Position numbers and translations under genes: made by a program. Below, piece after piece: positions 1-10,771 of a stretch of DNA of 64,000 bases. The stretch's first letter is position 1; every line of letters begins with the position of its first letter. This DNA comes from Flavobacterium gawalongense (GTDB lineage: Bacteria > Bacteroidota > Bacteroidia > Flavobacteriales > Flavobacteriaceae), in the NCBI RefSeq assembly GCF_007097265.1, contig NZ_VJZP01000022.1, positions 1-64,000 on the forward strand. Reading direction: 5' to 3'. The notes beneath the pieces were generated by a model. That model saw only the letters and a list, made by a program, of their open reading frames with translations, was not told the origin of the DNA and ran no database searches.

Positions 1-77
1 ATGCTTTATAAATGTACAAACGACGAAAATTGTATTCGAAATGATTTTAGTCCGCATTACGGATAGTCATATAAAAT
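1..77. repeat. Left arm of a long inverted repeat (partner 10319-10395)
   Basis: Bases 1-77 are the exact reverse complement of 10319-10395. The match ends at 77/10319 on the inner side and may continue beyond the window start, because position 1 pairs with 10395. The arms enclose 10.2 kb carrying the multi-PAS kinase, the MarR/YceI group and the beta-helix-like protein. It could be a dispersed repeat in opposite orientations or the ends of an invertible or mobile segment; no recombinase gene lies between the arms. Confidence 0.9.
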
Positions 78-109
78 AATAAACACTCTTTTCAATTTCT
101 AAAATAAAA

Positions 110-3100
110 TTATTTTTTAAGCAGCCATTTGTGTAACATTTTTTCCAAATCGGTTTGGATAATTGGCTTTGGCAGATAATCATTCATTCCTGCTTCCAGA
201 CATTTTTCTTTGTCTCCAACCATTATTCCCGCAGTTATTGCAATTATAGGAATATTTTCAGAATCTTTTAATTTCCTGATTTCGTCAGTTGCTTCATATC
301 CATTTTTATTTGGCATTTGAATGTCCATCAAAATAACATCTGGTTGCCCTTTTTTATATTGTCCTACTGCTTCATTTCCATCCTTAGCTTCAAAAATAGT
401 GCAATTAGACATTATTCTTTTAATCAGTGTTTTAGCTAAAAGCATATTGATTTTATTATCCTCAACTATTAAAATCTTTTTATTATTTAGAGTTTCTGTG
501 GGAATAATAGTATCCTCATTAATTATATTAGTAAGTACTGAATCTATACTTTTTTTATGATTTGTCTTTTTAAATTTAATGTCAAAGAAAAAATCACTTC
601 CATCTCCGTATTTACTAATTAATTGCAATTTGCTATCCATTAGTGCTAAAAGCTGATTTGAAATAGCCAAACCTAATCCTGTACCTCCAAATTTTCGATT
701 TGTAGAATTATCTTCCTGTACAAAAGAATTAAATATTTTTTCATTGTTGCCTCCTTTTATACCTATTCCGGTATCTTTTACTGAAAACTTTATGTTTGAC
801 CAATTTTTGTCTGAAGAATAAATTTCATCTATATCCAAACGTATTTCTCCAAAACTGGTAAACTTTATGGCATTACTCAACAGATTTACTATTATTTGTT
901 TCAATCTTACGGAATCTGCAAGAATGTATTGTGGAACGTTTTTATCTATATGGAGTGTTAAATCTATATTTTTTTGATTGGCTTGGTATTTAAATAAATC
1001 AATAACCTGATTTGTTAATTTAAAAAGATTTATTTCTTCAATATCCAATTCTAATTTTCCGGATTCTATTTTAGAAAAATCTAAGACATCATTAACAATC
1101 TCCATTAATGAAGTTGCGGATTCATTAACTGTAGTCATATATTCGAACTGATTCTTTTTTAAATTTGACTTCATCAACAAATGAGTAAAGCCAATTATTC
1201 CGTTTAATGGAGTTCTAATCTCATGACTCATATTCGCAAGAAAATCAGTCTTAGCTCTATTTGCGGCTTCGGCTTGTTCTTTCGCTTTTATTAACTCCAT
1301 CTCCATCACCTTTTGTTCCGTGACATCAATGAAACTAATTACAATTTCAAATATTTCATCTTTGTTATCAATATCGGGGAAGCCATTGACTAAAAGCCAT
1401 ACGATGTCGTTAGTTTCTGGTCGATTCACTCCAACTGTAATGTTTTTTACTGCTTGCTTACTTGTTAATATTTGATTTACTGGATATTTTTCAATCGGCA
1501 TAGCCGAATTGTCTTCATTCAAAAATTTCCAGGCCGGACTAATTGCCATTTTCCCTTTCATTTGATTATCACTTAATCCCAGTAATTCCGATGCTTTTAG
1601 ATTATTCACAATAATTGAGGTATCTGATGCATGAACCACTATACCTGTATCAAGATTATTTAACAAACCGCGATATCTTTCCTCACTTTTCTGCAGTGCA
1701 TAGTCCGATTGTTTGGCACTTGTAATATCACGAGAAAGACAAATGAAGTGTATATCATGATCTTCACTTTCCTGCATGGGTGCAATTGAGAGTTCAAACC
1801 AATGTAAACCACTCTGCAACTGTAATGAATATTGTCGTCCGATGGAGAACCCTTTTTCTGAAGCTTCCCGAATAGCGGATAGACACAAATTGGCAACATC
1901 GGGTGGTAATACTTCCGAAAATGTTTTACCTAGAAATACTTCTGGGGGCAACGCTAACAAATCATCCCGACGGGAATGGTAGTTGTAAATGCTACCGTTT
2001 ATATCTACTTCAAACAGCAAATCAGGAATAGCGTCAAGAATAGCTTCCAGCTTTTTGTGCATTTTTTTAAACTCTTCTTCTATTTTTTTGCGTTCACTTA
2101 CATCTCTTACTATCGCTACAATACGGCCATCTGCAATCATTTTGGCAGTAATCTCTACAGGAATCAATGATCCATCTCGACGCAGCATATTTCGCTCCAT
2201 TAGAGTTTGCTTACCACTAAGCAATTCATGAATCATGATGGGTCTGTTTTTTAGCTCATCAATTGTATACAAATCCGTTAGATTTTTTGCACAAAGCTCC
2301 TCTTTGGTATACCCTAGCATGATGCAAGCACTTTCATTTACTTCGAGTAAATTCCCTGAAACATCGTTAATAAAAATAGCATCAGAAGCTTGTTCTATAA
2401 GGCTGCGATACTTTTCTTCACTATTAACAAGTTGTTCTTTTATATTTTTCAATTCTGTAATTTCAGTCATGGAGCTAATAAAACGTGTTGCTATTCCTAA
2501 TTCATCTCTAATGATAACAGCACGATCATAAAAGTATCCATAACTACCATCCCCTTTTTGAAAACGAAATTCATCCGCCCATATATTTATAGTACTTGCA
2601 TAGCTTTCTTCAAGCTTTTTAATAACTCTTTCCCTATCATCCGGATGAAGTCTAGAGCGCCATATTTCTTTATTATTGACGGTACTTGGCTCACCACTGC
2701 TTCCAAAATTAAAAAGCTCAATAAATGCTTTATTATTCCAACTTTGTCCAGTCAATAAATCTACTTCAGATATAGTATCATTTGTAGCAACTGAAATTCT
2801 CTCAAATCGTTCATTAGCGGTTTTAATTTTTTCTTCTGCTTTTTTAATTTCAGTTAAATCTAAGCCCATTCCTAATATGCATTTTTCACCTTCATATTCT
2901 ACAACAAGTGAATTAATATAATAAGGGATTTTATTTTTCGTTTTTGTATAAAAGTTAAGTTCAATTCCCGGAAATTTATTTTCAATTCCCTTTGGTTTAT
3001 TTTCTAAAACGGTTTTTATTCTTTTTTTAACTTTTTCTTTTTCATCTTCATCATAAAAATCAACCGGACTCATTTGGGCTATTTCATTTTTATTGTAACC

Positions 3101-5785
3101 CGTTACATCTTCAAAATTTTTATTCCATTTCACAAACTTTCCAGATTCACCGTAGAGATAAAAAACACCTGGAAGATTATTAATTATTGTTTCAGAAAGC
3201 TGTTTTTCCTTTAAAATCAGATCTCCCGCAATTTTACGTTCTGTAATATCAGTAATTGTGCCTATATAGCCCACAATTTCATTTTTGGTATTTCTCTCCG
3301 GAATGGCCTGTCCCATCACCCAAGAAATTGATCCGTCCGGGCGAACAAATCGATATTCCAACAAGGAGATTTCTTGATTATAAGTTGCATTTTCCCATCC
3401 ATTAAACAATAATTTTTCATCATCATTATGGACAGCACTGAGCCAGCCATTTCCTAAAGCCTCCTGATAAGATAAGCCTGAAATTTGACACCAACGGGGA
3501 TTAACATAAGTAGTGAGCCCAGCCGCATCAGTACGAAAAATTCCTACCGGTGATACTTCGGTAAGTGTAAGATACCGTTGTTCACTTTCAAAAACTGCCT
3601 CTTCTGCTTTTTTGCGCAAAGCTTCTTTCTCAAAAATCTCTAACGCAAAAGTCACATCACCAGTTGCTTCTTCCAATAATGCAATTTCCTCAGCATCAAA
3701 AAAGTTTTTTTCACCAGCAAAAAAATAAAAAACACCAATTACTTTTCCGAATTTTTTTATTGGCACCGCCATTGAAGAAAAATAGCCCCGTTCTAAAGCT
3801 TCTTCTTTCCATGGCAGCATCATTGGATCATTCTGAATGTCATTGCAAACTGCATATTTCGCTTCTCTAAACGCAATTCCAGCAGGACCTCTCCCCTCCG
3901 GTATATCTTCAATTGAAATAGTTTTTATTATAGAAAGATAACCATTGTCTTCGCCCGCAATCATTCTAGGAATTATTTTTTTAGTATTTTCATCTACTAA
4001 TCCAATCCAGGCCATTCTAAACTTACCTAATTCAACAGCTATAGAACAAGCCTCTCTAAAAAGGGTTTGTTCATCAGTTGTACGGACAATCATTTGATTT
4101 ATTTGGCTTATAAATAAATAAAGCCGATTGGCTTTAATGAGTTTTTGTTCTACTCCTATTCTTTCGGTGATATCAGTAATTATTCCATGGCAAATCACAG
4201 TTCCTTCCGGTTCAACCACTGGCAAAGAGTTCATCTCGTGCCATACCAATCCTTTTATTGGGTGCATGTAACGGTATTTCCCTTTGAGAGGAATTAACTT
4301 TGACTTGGTTTCAATAATGCTATACTTGACATAATCTAAATCTTCAGGATGAATCAATGAAAAAATGGTATTGGTATCATTTTCAATAGCTGCATAAGTA
4401 AATCCGTAAATTTCTTCAATAGCATTACTGGCATAAGGATAGCATAAAGAGCCGTCTTTATTTTGACGCATGGAATAAATTAAACCGGGTGAAGTAGCCG
4501 CAATTTTAGCAAACTTATCTCTTTCTTCTCTTAACGTTTTAATTACTTTTTTACTCTCGGTAATATCTTTAACAAAACCTAAAAACCTATTTTCTGAAAG
4601 TTTTACAGCTTCAACTGACCACCATCTAATTTCTCCCTTTTTATGAATCGCTTTAATTTCTTTTTTTGCTATTCCATTATTCAAAAGATTTCGGAATTCT
4701 TTAAAGTAATCTTCCAGAGATTCTAGAGCTGACAAATCACCAAACTTCATTGTTAATAGTTCCTCCCTTGAGTAACCGGTCAATAGTGTTGCTGCATGGT
4801 TTACATCTAAGTAATTTCCTTTTTCATCCAAGACAAAAACTCCATCTGGTGCATTTTCTATGTAATTCTTAAACTTAGCATTGCTTTCTTCTTCTATCAC
4901 TTTTAGCTTATAATCAACTTCTGCTTGTTCTTTAGCTTTAACCGCAACTTCAATTTGTTTTTTTAAGCTAACATCTTGAGTATTACCTCTGATTCCTAAT
5001 ACATTCCCATTATCATCCAATAACGGAAAAATAGTTTGGTTAAACCACTTTACTTTTTTATTAAAAAAAGTAGCTCTTTGTTCTATTTCAAAAGGTTTTT
5101 TGTCAATAATTAATTGCGCTATTTTTTCTTGAAATAACGCTATATCTTCTTTAGAGAAATTATTTAAATATTCCTGAAATAAATCTTGATCATTCTTTTT
5201 TTCAACTTCAAAAATGGCATACAATTCATCAGACCAAATTATTTTTTTAGTATTTAAATCGAATTCCCAAGCACCAATTTTTGCGATTTTTTGCGCATGG
5301 TTTAATAAGTTTTCACTTTTAATTAATTTTTCTTGGGTGTTTCTTATCTCTGAGATATCTTTTCCAATTGCATAAATATTTTTAGAAGAAATGCTGTTTG
5401 CAGTCCATTGAATAGTAACAAATTCACCATTCTTTTTTAGGAATCTATTCTCATAATTTATTGAAGGTATCCCCGTAGAAAGTTTCTCAATCTCTTTTAA
5501 CGATCTTTCAAGATCATCGGGGTGTAAAAGATGGAGTAAAGAATTGTTAAGTAATTCTTCTTTTGAATATCCTAAAATTTCAACGAAAGCGGGATTTATC
5601 TTTTTGAAAAAAGCATCAATTCCCACAATACATACTAAATCATTAGACTCTTCGATAAAAATTTTGAAATTAGCTAATGACTCTTCTTTTTTTAGTAACC
5701 GATCTATTTTTAACTCTTGCTCTTTCAATTTGTTGAGTAGATCGTCATATGTAGGTTTTGCTTCTTTCATACTCATAAAATTCAA
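110..5785 (-). CDS. Multi-PAS/GAF hybrid sensor histidine kinase with C-terminal receiver
   Basis: A 1891-residue soluble hybrid histidine kinase. In order: a short coiled-coil-like N-terminus (residues 8-35), four PAS domains (about 40-550), a GAF domain (about 555-725), roughly six more PAS domains (about 735-1490), HisKA, HATPase and a receiver. The H-box [12 protein letters not shown] places the phospho-His near residue 1521; the N-box [11 protein letters not shown]1 DTGIGI and G2 GGTGLGLAI are intact, and the receiver phospho-Asp in ILMDIQMP is near residue 1821. No signal peptide or membrane segment is visible, so it should sense cytosolic or diffusible cues. Three candidate starts (Met1, Met4, Met6) lie together; the first is used. 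No output regulator is adjacent, so its target is unknown. It stands alone, with a 1.07-kb gap upstream. Confidence 0.93.
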   Translation of the reverse strand: MNFMSMKEAKPTYDDLLNKLKEQELKIDRLLKKEESLANFKIFIEESNDLVCIVGIDAFFKKINPAFVEILGYSKEELLNNSLLHLLHPDDLERSLKEIEKLSTGIPSINYENRFLKKNGEFVTIQWTANSISSKNIYAIGKDISEIRNTQEKLIKSENLLNHAQKIAKIGAWEFDLNTKKIIWSDELYAIFEVEKKNDQDLFQEYLNNFSKEDIALFQEKIAQLIIDKKPFEIEQRATFFNKKVKWFNQTIFPLLDDNGNVLGIRGNTQDVSLKKQIEVAVKAKEQAEVDYKLKVIEEESNAKFKNYIENAPDGVFVLDEKGNYLDVNHAATLLTGYSREELLTMKFGDLSALESLEDYFKEFRNLLNNGIAKKEIKAIHKKGEIRWWSVEAVKLSENRFLGFVKDITESKKVIKTLREERDKFAKIAATSPGLIYSMRQNKDGSLCYPYASNAIEEIYGFTYAAIENDTNTIFSLIHPEDLDYVKYSIIETKSKLIPLKGKYRYMHPIKGLVWHEMNSLPVVEPEGTVICHGIITDITERIGVEQKLIKANRLYLFISQINQMIVRTTDEQTLFREACSIAVELGKFRMAWIGLVDENTKKIIPRMIAGEDNGYLSIIKTISIEDIPEGRGPAGIAFREAKYAVCNDIQNDPMMLPWKEEALERGYFSSMAVPIKKFGKVIGVFYFFAGEKNFFDAEEIALLEEATGDVTFALEIFEKEALRKKAEEAVFESEQRYLTLTEVSPVGIFRTDAAGLTTYVNPRWCQISGLSYQEALGNGWLSAVHNDDEKLLFNGWENATYNQEISLLEYRFVRPDGSISWVMGQAIPERNTKNEIVGYIGTITDITERKIAGDLILKEKQLSETIINNLPGVFYLYGESGKFVKWNKNFEDVTGYNKNEIAQMSPVDFYDEDEKEKVKKRIKTVLENKPKGIENKFPGIELNFYTKTKNKIPYYINSLVVEYEGEKCILGMGLDLTEIKKAEEKIKTANERFERISVATNDTISEVDLLTGQSWNNKAFIELFNFGSSGEPSTVNNKEIWRSRLHPDDRERVIKKLEESYASTINIWADEFRFQKGDGSYGYFYDRAVIIRDELGIATRFISSMTEITELKNIKEQLVNSEEKYRSLIEQASDAIFINDVSGNLLEVNESACIMLGYTKEELCAKNLTDLYTIDELKNRPIMIHELLSGKQTLMERNMLRRDGSLIPVEITAKMIADGRIVAIVRDVSERKKIEEEFKKMHKKLEAILDAIPDLLFEVDINGSIYNYHSRRDDLLALPPEVFLGKTFSEVLPPDVANLCLSAIREASEKGFSIGRQYSLQLQSGLHWFELSIAPMQESEDHDIHFICLSRDITSAKQSDYALQKSEERYRGLLNNLDTGIVVHASDTSIIVNNLKASELLGLSDNQMKGKMAISPAWKFLNEDNSAMPIEKYPVNQILTSKQAVKNITVGVNRPETNDIVWLLVNGFPDIDNKDEIFEIVISFIDVTEQKVMEMELIKAKEQAEAANRAKTDFLANMSHEIRTPLNGIIGFTHLLMKSNLKKNQFEYMTTVNESATSLMEIVNDVLDFSKIESGKLELDIEEINLFKLTNQVIDLFKYQANQKNIDLTLHIDKNVPQYILADSVRLKQIIVNLLSNAIKFTSFGEIRLDIDEIYSSDKNWSNIKFSVKDTGIGIKGGNNEKIFNSFVQEDNSTNRKFGGTGLGLAISNQLLALMDSKLQLISKYGDGSDFFFDIKFKKTNHKKSIDSVLTNIINEDTIIPTETLNNKKILIVEDNKINMLLAKTLIKRIMSNCTIFEAKDGNEAVGQYKKGQPDVILMDIQMPNKNGYEATDEIRKLKDSENIPIIAITAGIMVGDKEKCLEAGMNDYLPKPIIQTDLEKMLHKWLLKK

Positions 5786-5967
5786 ATTTAATCGCTATTA
5801 TTAGAACTCTTAAATGTAATAAAAATACCATAACAAATTAAATGTATTTATTTAAATATATTATTTAACAACTGTTTACATGTATTGTTTTATAAAAAAT
5901 GACCCATTGAGTGTAATTAGTTTTTGATGATAATTTTCGTCAGTTCGAGTGATTTTCGTCAGAAAAT

Positions 5968-6014
5968 TGTATCGAGAACTAGAAAATTATTATTAAAAAA
6001 CGGTTCTCGATACA
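5968..6014. repeat. Inverted repeat (TGTATCGAGAAC stem)
   Basis: TGTATCGAGAAC at 5968-5979 pairs perfectly with GTTCTCGATACA at 6003-6014 across a 23-nt A/T-rich loop. It lies about 180 nt upstream of the kinase start, so it is not that gene's terminator. It resembles the dispersed hairpins frequent in Flavobacterium intergenic DNA. Confidence 0.7.
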
Positions 6015-6078
6015 TTTTTTGTTCCGTTTTACTACACAAAAAACACTACCATTGACGTTTTTTCAAAACTAATATAAA

Positions 6079-6244
6079 ACCTATCGTATGGACACAAATA
6101 GTAAAGGTTAAATTTGAACACGAATTCCACTAATTTTCACAAATCTATGCGGCTAATACAGTTCGTGTAATTAATTTCACGAATGAATTCGTGGCAATTC
6201 GTGAAATTCGTGTTTATTTTTAGACTTATGTCCAGACGATAGGT
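6079..6244. repeat. MITE-like element with 19-bp imperfect terminal inverted repeats
   Basis: Terminal repeats at 6079-6097 and 6226-6244 match at 17 of 19 positions (left end ACCTATCGTATGGACACAA). The 166-bp unit encloses a palindrome of the CACGAATTTCAC family (6119-6215). No coding capacity and no obvious target duplication. Size and ends suit a non-autonomous mobile element, but this is one copy and mobility is inferred. Confidence 0.55.
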
Positions 6245-6796
6245 ATAATACGTCATTTTATATTGCTTTTTTTTGTAAAAAATTAAGCCTCGAACTGACG
6301 TTTTGAATAATTGCACCCAACGGATAAAAAATAATTAAAATCAATCTCTTTATCCAATGTGACATTAGTTACTGACTACAGATTTTTCACAATTTATCTT
6401 TGCAGTATCATTTAGAGAAATAATTATGAAGAAAATAAATTTAATAATGCCATTAAAAACCACTCTATCCTCGCTTTAGGATTTAATCAGTCATTCTTTT
6501 TATGCTTTTGCAAAATAAATAACCCATAAACCACTTGTGTGAGTCAGTTTATTACATTCCATAACCAAATAGTGCTTAAATCGAAGACATACTGTACAAG
6601 TTTAAGATGAAAAATTATATACAGCACAATAACCACATAAATAATCTGAAACATTTTTTTTGGATTTTTTTTACCAAAACTGCTCTCTTAAAAAACTTAA
6701 ACACTTTATTTACAACTATTTAATTAAAATTAAATTCTAAAAATAAAAATCCTTTACTGTAGATTAAAATTATTTTAACAAAAAAATAACAAACAC

Positions 6797-6840
6797 TTGT
6801 ATATACAAATATAAAAATAGTTATATTTGTATCGACAAAT
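6797..6840 (+). promoter_or_regulatory. marR promoter with two palindromic operators
   Basis: The -7 element TATATTTG is at 6822-6829 with a TTG 22 nt upstream (6797-6799). Two inverted repeats bracket the core promoter: the perfect palindrome TTGTATATACAA (6797-6808) covers the -33 box, and ATTTGT-ATCG-ACAAAT (6825-6840) overlaps the -7 box. The layout suits autorepression by the MarR protein encoded 16 nt downstream. Repression is inferred from site positions. Confidence 0.7.
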
Positions 6841-6855
6841 AAAATACAGAAAGGC

Positions 6856-7308
6856 ATGAAAATTGAAGATGAAATAAAAAGTACAATACCATTGGACATT
6901 TCAAAAAAAATTACTCTGAATATTTTATATACTCAAAATGTTATCACAGATAATTTCAATGAGGTATTGAAGCCGTATGACATATCTGGAGAACAATATA
7001 ATGTATTACGAATATTAAGAGGTCAAAAAGGAAATCCGGCAAATATGTGTTTAATACAAGAACGTATGTTAGCCAGAACGAGTAACACTACTCGATTAGT
7101 AGATAAATTATTATTAAAAAATTTTGTTACTCGAAATGTTTGCCCTGAAAATAGAAGAAAAATTGAAGTTCAAATTACTCAAAAAGGCTTAGATGTTTTA
7201 AAAGAATTAGATCCAAAAGTAATTGCACACGATCAACTTTTTTCCAAAAAATTAAATACCGAAGAATTAGAACAATTAAATTATTTATTAGAAAAATACA
7301 GAAATTAA
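6856..7308 (+). CDS. MarR-family winged-helix transcriptional regulator
   Basis: A 150-residue MarR-type repressor. The winged-helix core spans about residues 35-110, including the recognition-helix stretch NTTRLVDKLLLKNFV and the wing ENRRKIEVQITQKG. Length is normal. It is the first gene of a co-directional group with a nitroreductase-like flavoprotein (13 nt downstream) and a YceI protein, a combination seen in many Flavobacteria and often tied to electrophile, quinone or oxidative stress. The two palindromes across its promoter suggest autoregulation and control of the group. The ligand cannot be read from the sequence. Confidence 0.9.
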   Translation: MKIEDEIKSTIPLDISKKITLNILYTQNVITDNFNEVLKPYDISGEQYNVLRILRGQKGNPANMCLIQERMLARTSNTTRLVDKLLLKNFVTRNVCPENRRKIEVQITQKGLDVLKELDPKVIAHDQLFSKKLNTEELEQLNYLLEKYRN

Positions 7309-7321
7309 ATATATTAAAATT

Positions 7322-7954
7322 ATGAATACTTTTTTAGAAAATCAAAACTGGAGATACGCAACAAAGAAATTTGATGTTTCCAAAAAAATAACAACAGAAG
7401 ATTTAAATATATTAAAAGAAGCAATTCGTTTGAGTTCTTCTTCATATGGTTTGCAACCTTACAAAGTTATTATTGTTGAAAATCCTGAATTAAGAGCGCA
7501 GCTTCAACCTTCGGCTTGGGGACAATCTCAAATTGTTGAAGCTTCTCACCTAATCATTTTTGCAAATGAAACTAACGTTGACGACACAACAATTGATAGT
7601 TATTTGAAAAATATTAGTGAAACAAGAAATACTCCAATCGAAGCTTTGTCTGGTTATGGCGACTTTATGAAATCTAAAATTTCTACATTAGATCATGACG
7701 TCAAAAGCATCTGGACAGCAAAACAAACCTATTTAGCTCTAGGTAATTTATTGAATGCTGCTGCTGAACTTAAAATTGACGCTACTCCTATGGAAGGTTT
7801 TGTTCCCGCTCAGGTTAATGAAATATTAGGTTTGGACAAATTAGGTCTAAATGCTACTTTAATTGCAACACTTGGTTATAGACACGAAGAGGATGCAACA
7901 CAACATTACAAAAAAGTTAGAAAATCAAACGAAGACTTATTTATTACATTATAA
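7322..7954 (+). CDS. NAD(P)H-dependent nitroreductase-family oxidoreductase
   Basis: A 210-residue nitroreductase-fold flavoprotein, probably an FMN-dependent cytosolic enzyme reducing nitroaromatics or quinones with NAD(P)H. Family signs are the N-terminal NWRYATKKFD, the SSSSYGLQPYK stretch near residues 38-48 that lines the FMN site in this family, and the C-terminal ATLGYRHEEDA. No signal peptide. It lies 13 nt after marR and 46 nt before yceI, so co-transcription under the marR promoter is likely. The physiological substrate is unknown. Confidence 0.9.
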   Translation: MNTFLENQNWRYATKKFDVSKKITTEDLNILKEAIRLSSSSYGLQPYKVIIVENPELRAQLQPSAWGQSQIVEASHLIIFANETNVDDTTIDSYLKNISETRNTPIEALSGYGDFMKSKISTLDHDVKSIWTAKQTYLALGNLLNAAAELKIDATPMEGFVPAQVNEILGLDKLGLNATLIATLGYRHEEDATQHYKKVRKSNEDLFITL

Positions 7955-8000
7955 TTACTAATTCAAAATTAAATATTAATCCAAAATCAAATTTAAACAC

Positions 8001-8567
8001 ATGAAAAATTTAAAATCAATTGCATTGGCACTAGTAGTCGTTTTATCTACTTTATCTGTAACAGCACAAACTAAAAAAGTTGATGCTTCAAAAAGTATTG
8101 TTAACTGGGTTGGAAAAAAAGTAACCGGAAAACATGAAGGGACGGTAAATTTAAAAGACGGTAAATTAATCTTTAAAGGAAAAAAATTAGCTGGTGGTAC
8201 TTTTAATGTTGACATGACATCGTTAACAGCAACTGACCTTTCTGGCGAATACCAAGGAAAATTAAACGGTCACTTGAAATCTGAAGATTTTTTTGGAACT
8301 GAAAAATTTCCAACAGCAACATTAATTTTCAAAAAAGTAGTTGCAAAAACAGCTAATGTTTACACAGTAACCGGAGATTTAACTATTAAAGGAAAAACAA
8401 ACCCAATTACATTTGATCTTGCAACTACAAAAGATACTGCTGCAACTTCATTAAAAATTGATAGAACAAAATACGATATTAAATATGGTTCTGGAAGTTT
8501 CTTTGATAACCTAGGAGACAAAGCCATTTCAGACGAATTTGACTTAGCAGTTGCTTTGAAATTCTAA
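8001..8567 (+). CDS. YceI-family exported lipocalin-like protein
   Basis: A 188-residue periplasmic YceI-like beta-barrel that in this family binds isoprenoid-type lipids. It has a signal peptide (residues 1-22, ending SVTAQ) and the family blocks NWVGKKVTGKHEGTV, GHLKSEDFF, FPTATLIFKKV and KYGSGSFFDNLGD. It ends the marR group and is followed by a strong terminator. A broken paralogue with about the same sequence lies at 10772-11338. Role inferred: handling of an amphipathic compound, consistent with its MarR/nitroreductase partners. Confidence 0.92.
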   Translation: MKNLKSIALALVVVLSTLSVTAQTKKVDASKSIVNWVGKKVTGKHEGTVNLKDGKLIFKGKKLAGGTFNVDMTSLTATDLSGEYQGKLNGHLKSEDFFGTEKFPTATLIFKKVVAKTANVYTVTGDLTIKGKTNPITFDLATTKDTAATSLKIDRTKYDIKYGSGSFFDNLGDKAISDEFDLAVALKF

Positions 8568-8588
8568 TATTTTCTCAAAATAATTAGC

Positions 8589-8622
8589 AAACCCCAATAG
8601 GAAACTGTTGGGGTTTCTTTTT
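8589..8622 (+). terminator. Rho-independent terminator after yceI
   Basis: AAACCCCAA (8589-8597) pairs with TTGGGGTTT (8608-8616), followed by a T-rich tail. Confidence 0.85.
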
Positions 8623-8873
8623 ATAAATTAATATAAAATTCTTCTAAGTTTTTGTAAAAACAAGGGCTTTTTTTATAAAAGCAAATTACAAAACAAAAAA
8701 ATCATGTTATAGACAGAGTTAATCCTCACAAATATCTACTATTAAAATTTACATAGCATAACTTATAGTAACAATAAAATAACATATAGTAATTATTCCT
8801 TTAACATACTCAAAGTAATTTTGAAAATAAAAAGATGCCCCTCGCAAGAATTGAACTCAAAAAAATTTTAATT

Positions 8874-10151
8874 ATGAAAAAAGCCATATTTGTTATATTC
8901 ATAAGTCTAATAAATAACCTATCTATAAATGCCCAACAGATAAAAGGAATCATCGGTGAAACTAATTGGATGAAAAATTGGACCAACTTTAAACCAACTG
9001 CGGAAGAGTATCCAGATGCAACTAATATTTTGACAGGCACAATAAGTAGTGATCTTAAACTGTATAAAAGGAATACCTATAGATTAATTGGGGTTGTATA
9101 CATAACAAATAACGCTGTATTAACCATTGAACCAGGAACCATTATACGTGGAGATGTAGAAACATGTGGAACACTAGTAATAACAAAAGGTTCAAAAATT
9201 ATGGCGGAAGGTGAAGTAACAGACCCTATTGTTTTTACTTCCAATAGAGAAATTTCAATGAGAAAACCTGGAGACTGGGGAGGAATTATCATATTAGGGG
9301 AAGCTCCTATAAATAAAGTTGGTGGAATAGGCTTTTTAGACTTTAATTTAGACCCTATGATTAGTCATTATGGCGGACAAAATCAAGACAGCAATTCGGG
9401 TATATTAAAATATGTTCGTATCGAATATTCAGGAAGAAAACTAAATGCTTTAAAAGAACTTAACGGATTGTCATTAGCAGGTGTTGGTCGAAAAACTAAA
9501 TTTAATTTTATTCAAATCAGTTATTCGAATGATGATTCCTATGAGTGTTATGGTGGAGACGTAAATTTTGACAATGTCATTTCATTTAGAGCAACTGATG
9601 ACGATTTTGATTTTACGCAAGGTGCACAATGCAATATAAGTAACAGTATTGCTATACGTTATCCATATTCATCTGATATTTCCGGTTCTCGATGTTTTGA
9701 AATAGACTCATTTGATAAAATTGAAAATGCAGATTTAACAAAAAAACTAACCAAAATAATTGCCACAAATATCACTTTAGCAAATTTAGAAGAAAACAAT
9801 CAAGGCTTAGTCAGAGAAGCAATTTACGTTAAAGACAAAAGTTACTTTAGCCTCAACAACAGCGTTGTTACCGGATTTAAACTTTGTATTTTATTAGACA
9901 GTAAAATAAGTAATATTTCAGCTAATTTAGCAAAAATTAATTTACAAGGAGTACTCGTTAATAACTGTGATGGAGGTATTCACAGTGAAAACGCAGCGTA
10001 TGATTCAGAAATAAAGAATTGGTTTAGCAATGAATCTTTTTCAATAGAGTATTTAAAAATAAACAACTCGGAGCTTTTTTTAGAAACAAACATTAAAAAG
10101 AATCCGGATTTTAGATTACAAAAGAACAAGACATTAGCCATTGGAAATTAA
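8874..10151 (+). CDS. Secreted beta-helix-like protein of unknown function
   Basis: A 425-residue exported protein that I do not recognise by name. The start at 8874 (MKKAIFVIFISLINNLSINAQ) gives a clean signal peptide; an in-frame ATG at 8835 would place 13 polar residues before it. The body has spaced motifs of Bacteroidota right-handed parallel beta-helix proteins: GVVYITNNAVLTIEPGTIIR, GTLVITKGSKIMAEG, DPIVFTS, GDWGGIIILGEAP, ILKYVRIEYSG and ATDDDFDFTQGAQCNISNS. No C-terminal sorting domain is seen, so it may stay periplasmic or attach to the surface. A TAATTTTG promoter element lies at 8816-8823. Single gene. Confidence 0.8.
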   Translation: MKKAIFVIFISLINNLSINAQQIKGIIGETNWMKNWTNFKPTAEEYPDATNILTGTISSDLKLYKRNTYRLIGVVYITNNAVLTIEPGTIIRGDVETCGTLVITKGSKIMAEGEVTDPIVFTSNREISMRKPGDWGGIIILGEAPINKVGGIGFLDFNLDPMISHYGGQNQDSNSGILKYVRIEYSGRKLNALKELNGLSLAGVGRKTKFNFIQISYSNDDSYECYGGDVNFDNVISFRATDDDFDFTQGAQCNISNSIAIRYPYSSDISGSRCFEIDSFDKIENADLTKKLTKIIATNITLANLEENNQGLVREAIYVKDKSYFSLNNSVVTGFKLCILLDSKISNISANLAKINLQGVLVNNCDGGIHSENAAYDSEIKNWFSNESFSIEYLKINNSELFLETNIKKNPDFRLQKNKTLAIGN

Positions 10152-10318
10152 GATCTAAAGAAAACTTTAAATGACTGGGATTATCATGAATCTAATTTAA
10201 GATTAAAAATTAAATTATAATTTTTTAATCAACCTTACATTTAATTTAACCGAAAAATAATTCAGTCCCACAACGGGTAATTAATTGATGGGTTTCTTTT
10301 TTAACCAAACCAAATAAA

Positions 10319-10395
10319 ATTTTATATGACTATCCGTAATGCGGACTAAAATCATTTCGAATACAATTTTCGTCGTTTGTACATTTATAAAGCAT
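10319..10395. repeat. Right arm of the long inverted repeat (partner 1-77)
   Basis: The exact reverse complement of bases 1-77. The sequence after 10395 cannot be compared because its counterpart would lie before the window. Confidence 0.9.
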
Positions 10396-10407
10396 AAATA
10401 TTAGCCC

Positions 10408-10511
10408 ACAGATTGTACAGATTATACCGATTTACACGGATTTTTTTACTCGGTGAATCAAACTGTTATTTAAATCTGTGCAAAATCCGTTCAATCCGTG
10501 TTATCTGTGTG
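10408..10511. repeat. Dispersed palindromic intergenic repeat
   Basis: Begins CACAGATT and ends ATCTGTGTG, with ACACGGATTTT and ATCCGTTCAATCCGTG nearer the centre, so the two halves are imperfect complements. Its build parallels the CACGAATTTCAC palindromes elsewhere in the window. Confidence 0.6.
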
Positions 10512-10771
10512 TCCTATTTTATCCTTTGGAACATATTGCGGACTGTCTAAAATTTTATATAAAAATTAGCTGTAAAAACCGCTTTAAATATTGAATTGCG
10601 TGAATTCATTTATTAATAATTTTTCATTTTGAAATCATCAATAAATTTAACTAAGACATAGCGTATCAGTATCTTAAAATTGAAATTGATTTTTGTAACT
10701 TTGATATTGAATAAATAAATTTCATTAGTATTTTTTTATTCGGCATTGACTTTTAATTTAAAAATATCATC

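Larger units (their letters stand above)
5786..6855. other. 1.07-kb intergenic region without a convincing gene
   Basis: The gap between the divergent kinase and MarR genes. It holds an inverted repeat (5968-6014), a MITE-like unit (6079-6244), a lone promoter-like TATCTTTG (6395-6402) followed by a 17-codon reading frame at 6427-6480 (MKKINLIMPLKTTLSSL) that I do not call a gene, and the marR promoter/operator at the right end. The frame may be the remnant 5' end of a lost gene. Nothing else is recognisable. Confidence 0.6.
10152..10771. other. Intergenic region dominated by repeats
   Basis: This 620-bp gap holds the right arm of the long inverted repeat (10319-10395) and, immediately after, a palindrome of the CACAGATT/ATCTGTG type (10408-10511). 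The word TGCGGACT appears on both sides of the palindrome (about 10340 and 10540). No gene is evident. Confidence 0.6.

Noticed and set aside
3513..3870. Several opposite-strand frames inside the giant kinase gene.
   Set aside because: They have no independent features and lie entirely within conserved PAS/GAF coding sequence.
6427..6480. A 17-codon frame MKKINLIMPLKTTLSSL after a TATCTTTG box.
   Set aside because: Too short, no downstream gene in a leader-like relationship and no supporting homology that I know.
8835..8862. The minus strand reads like a tRNA 3' end (TTCAATTC loop followed by a GAGGGGC acceptor-like run).
   Set aside because: The T-stem does not close and no other tRNA arm is present; at most a chance match or a very old remnant.
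1..10395. The bracketed 10 kb as a composite transposon.
   Set aside because: No transposase or integrase lies inside and no target duplication can be checked at the left edge.
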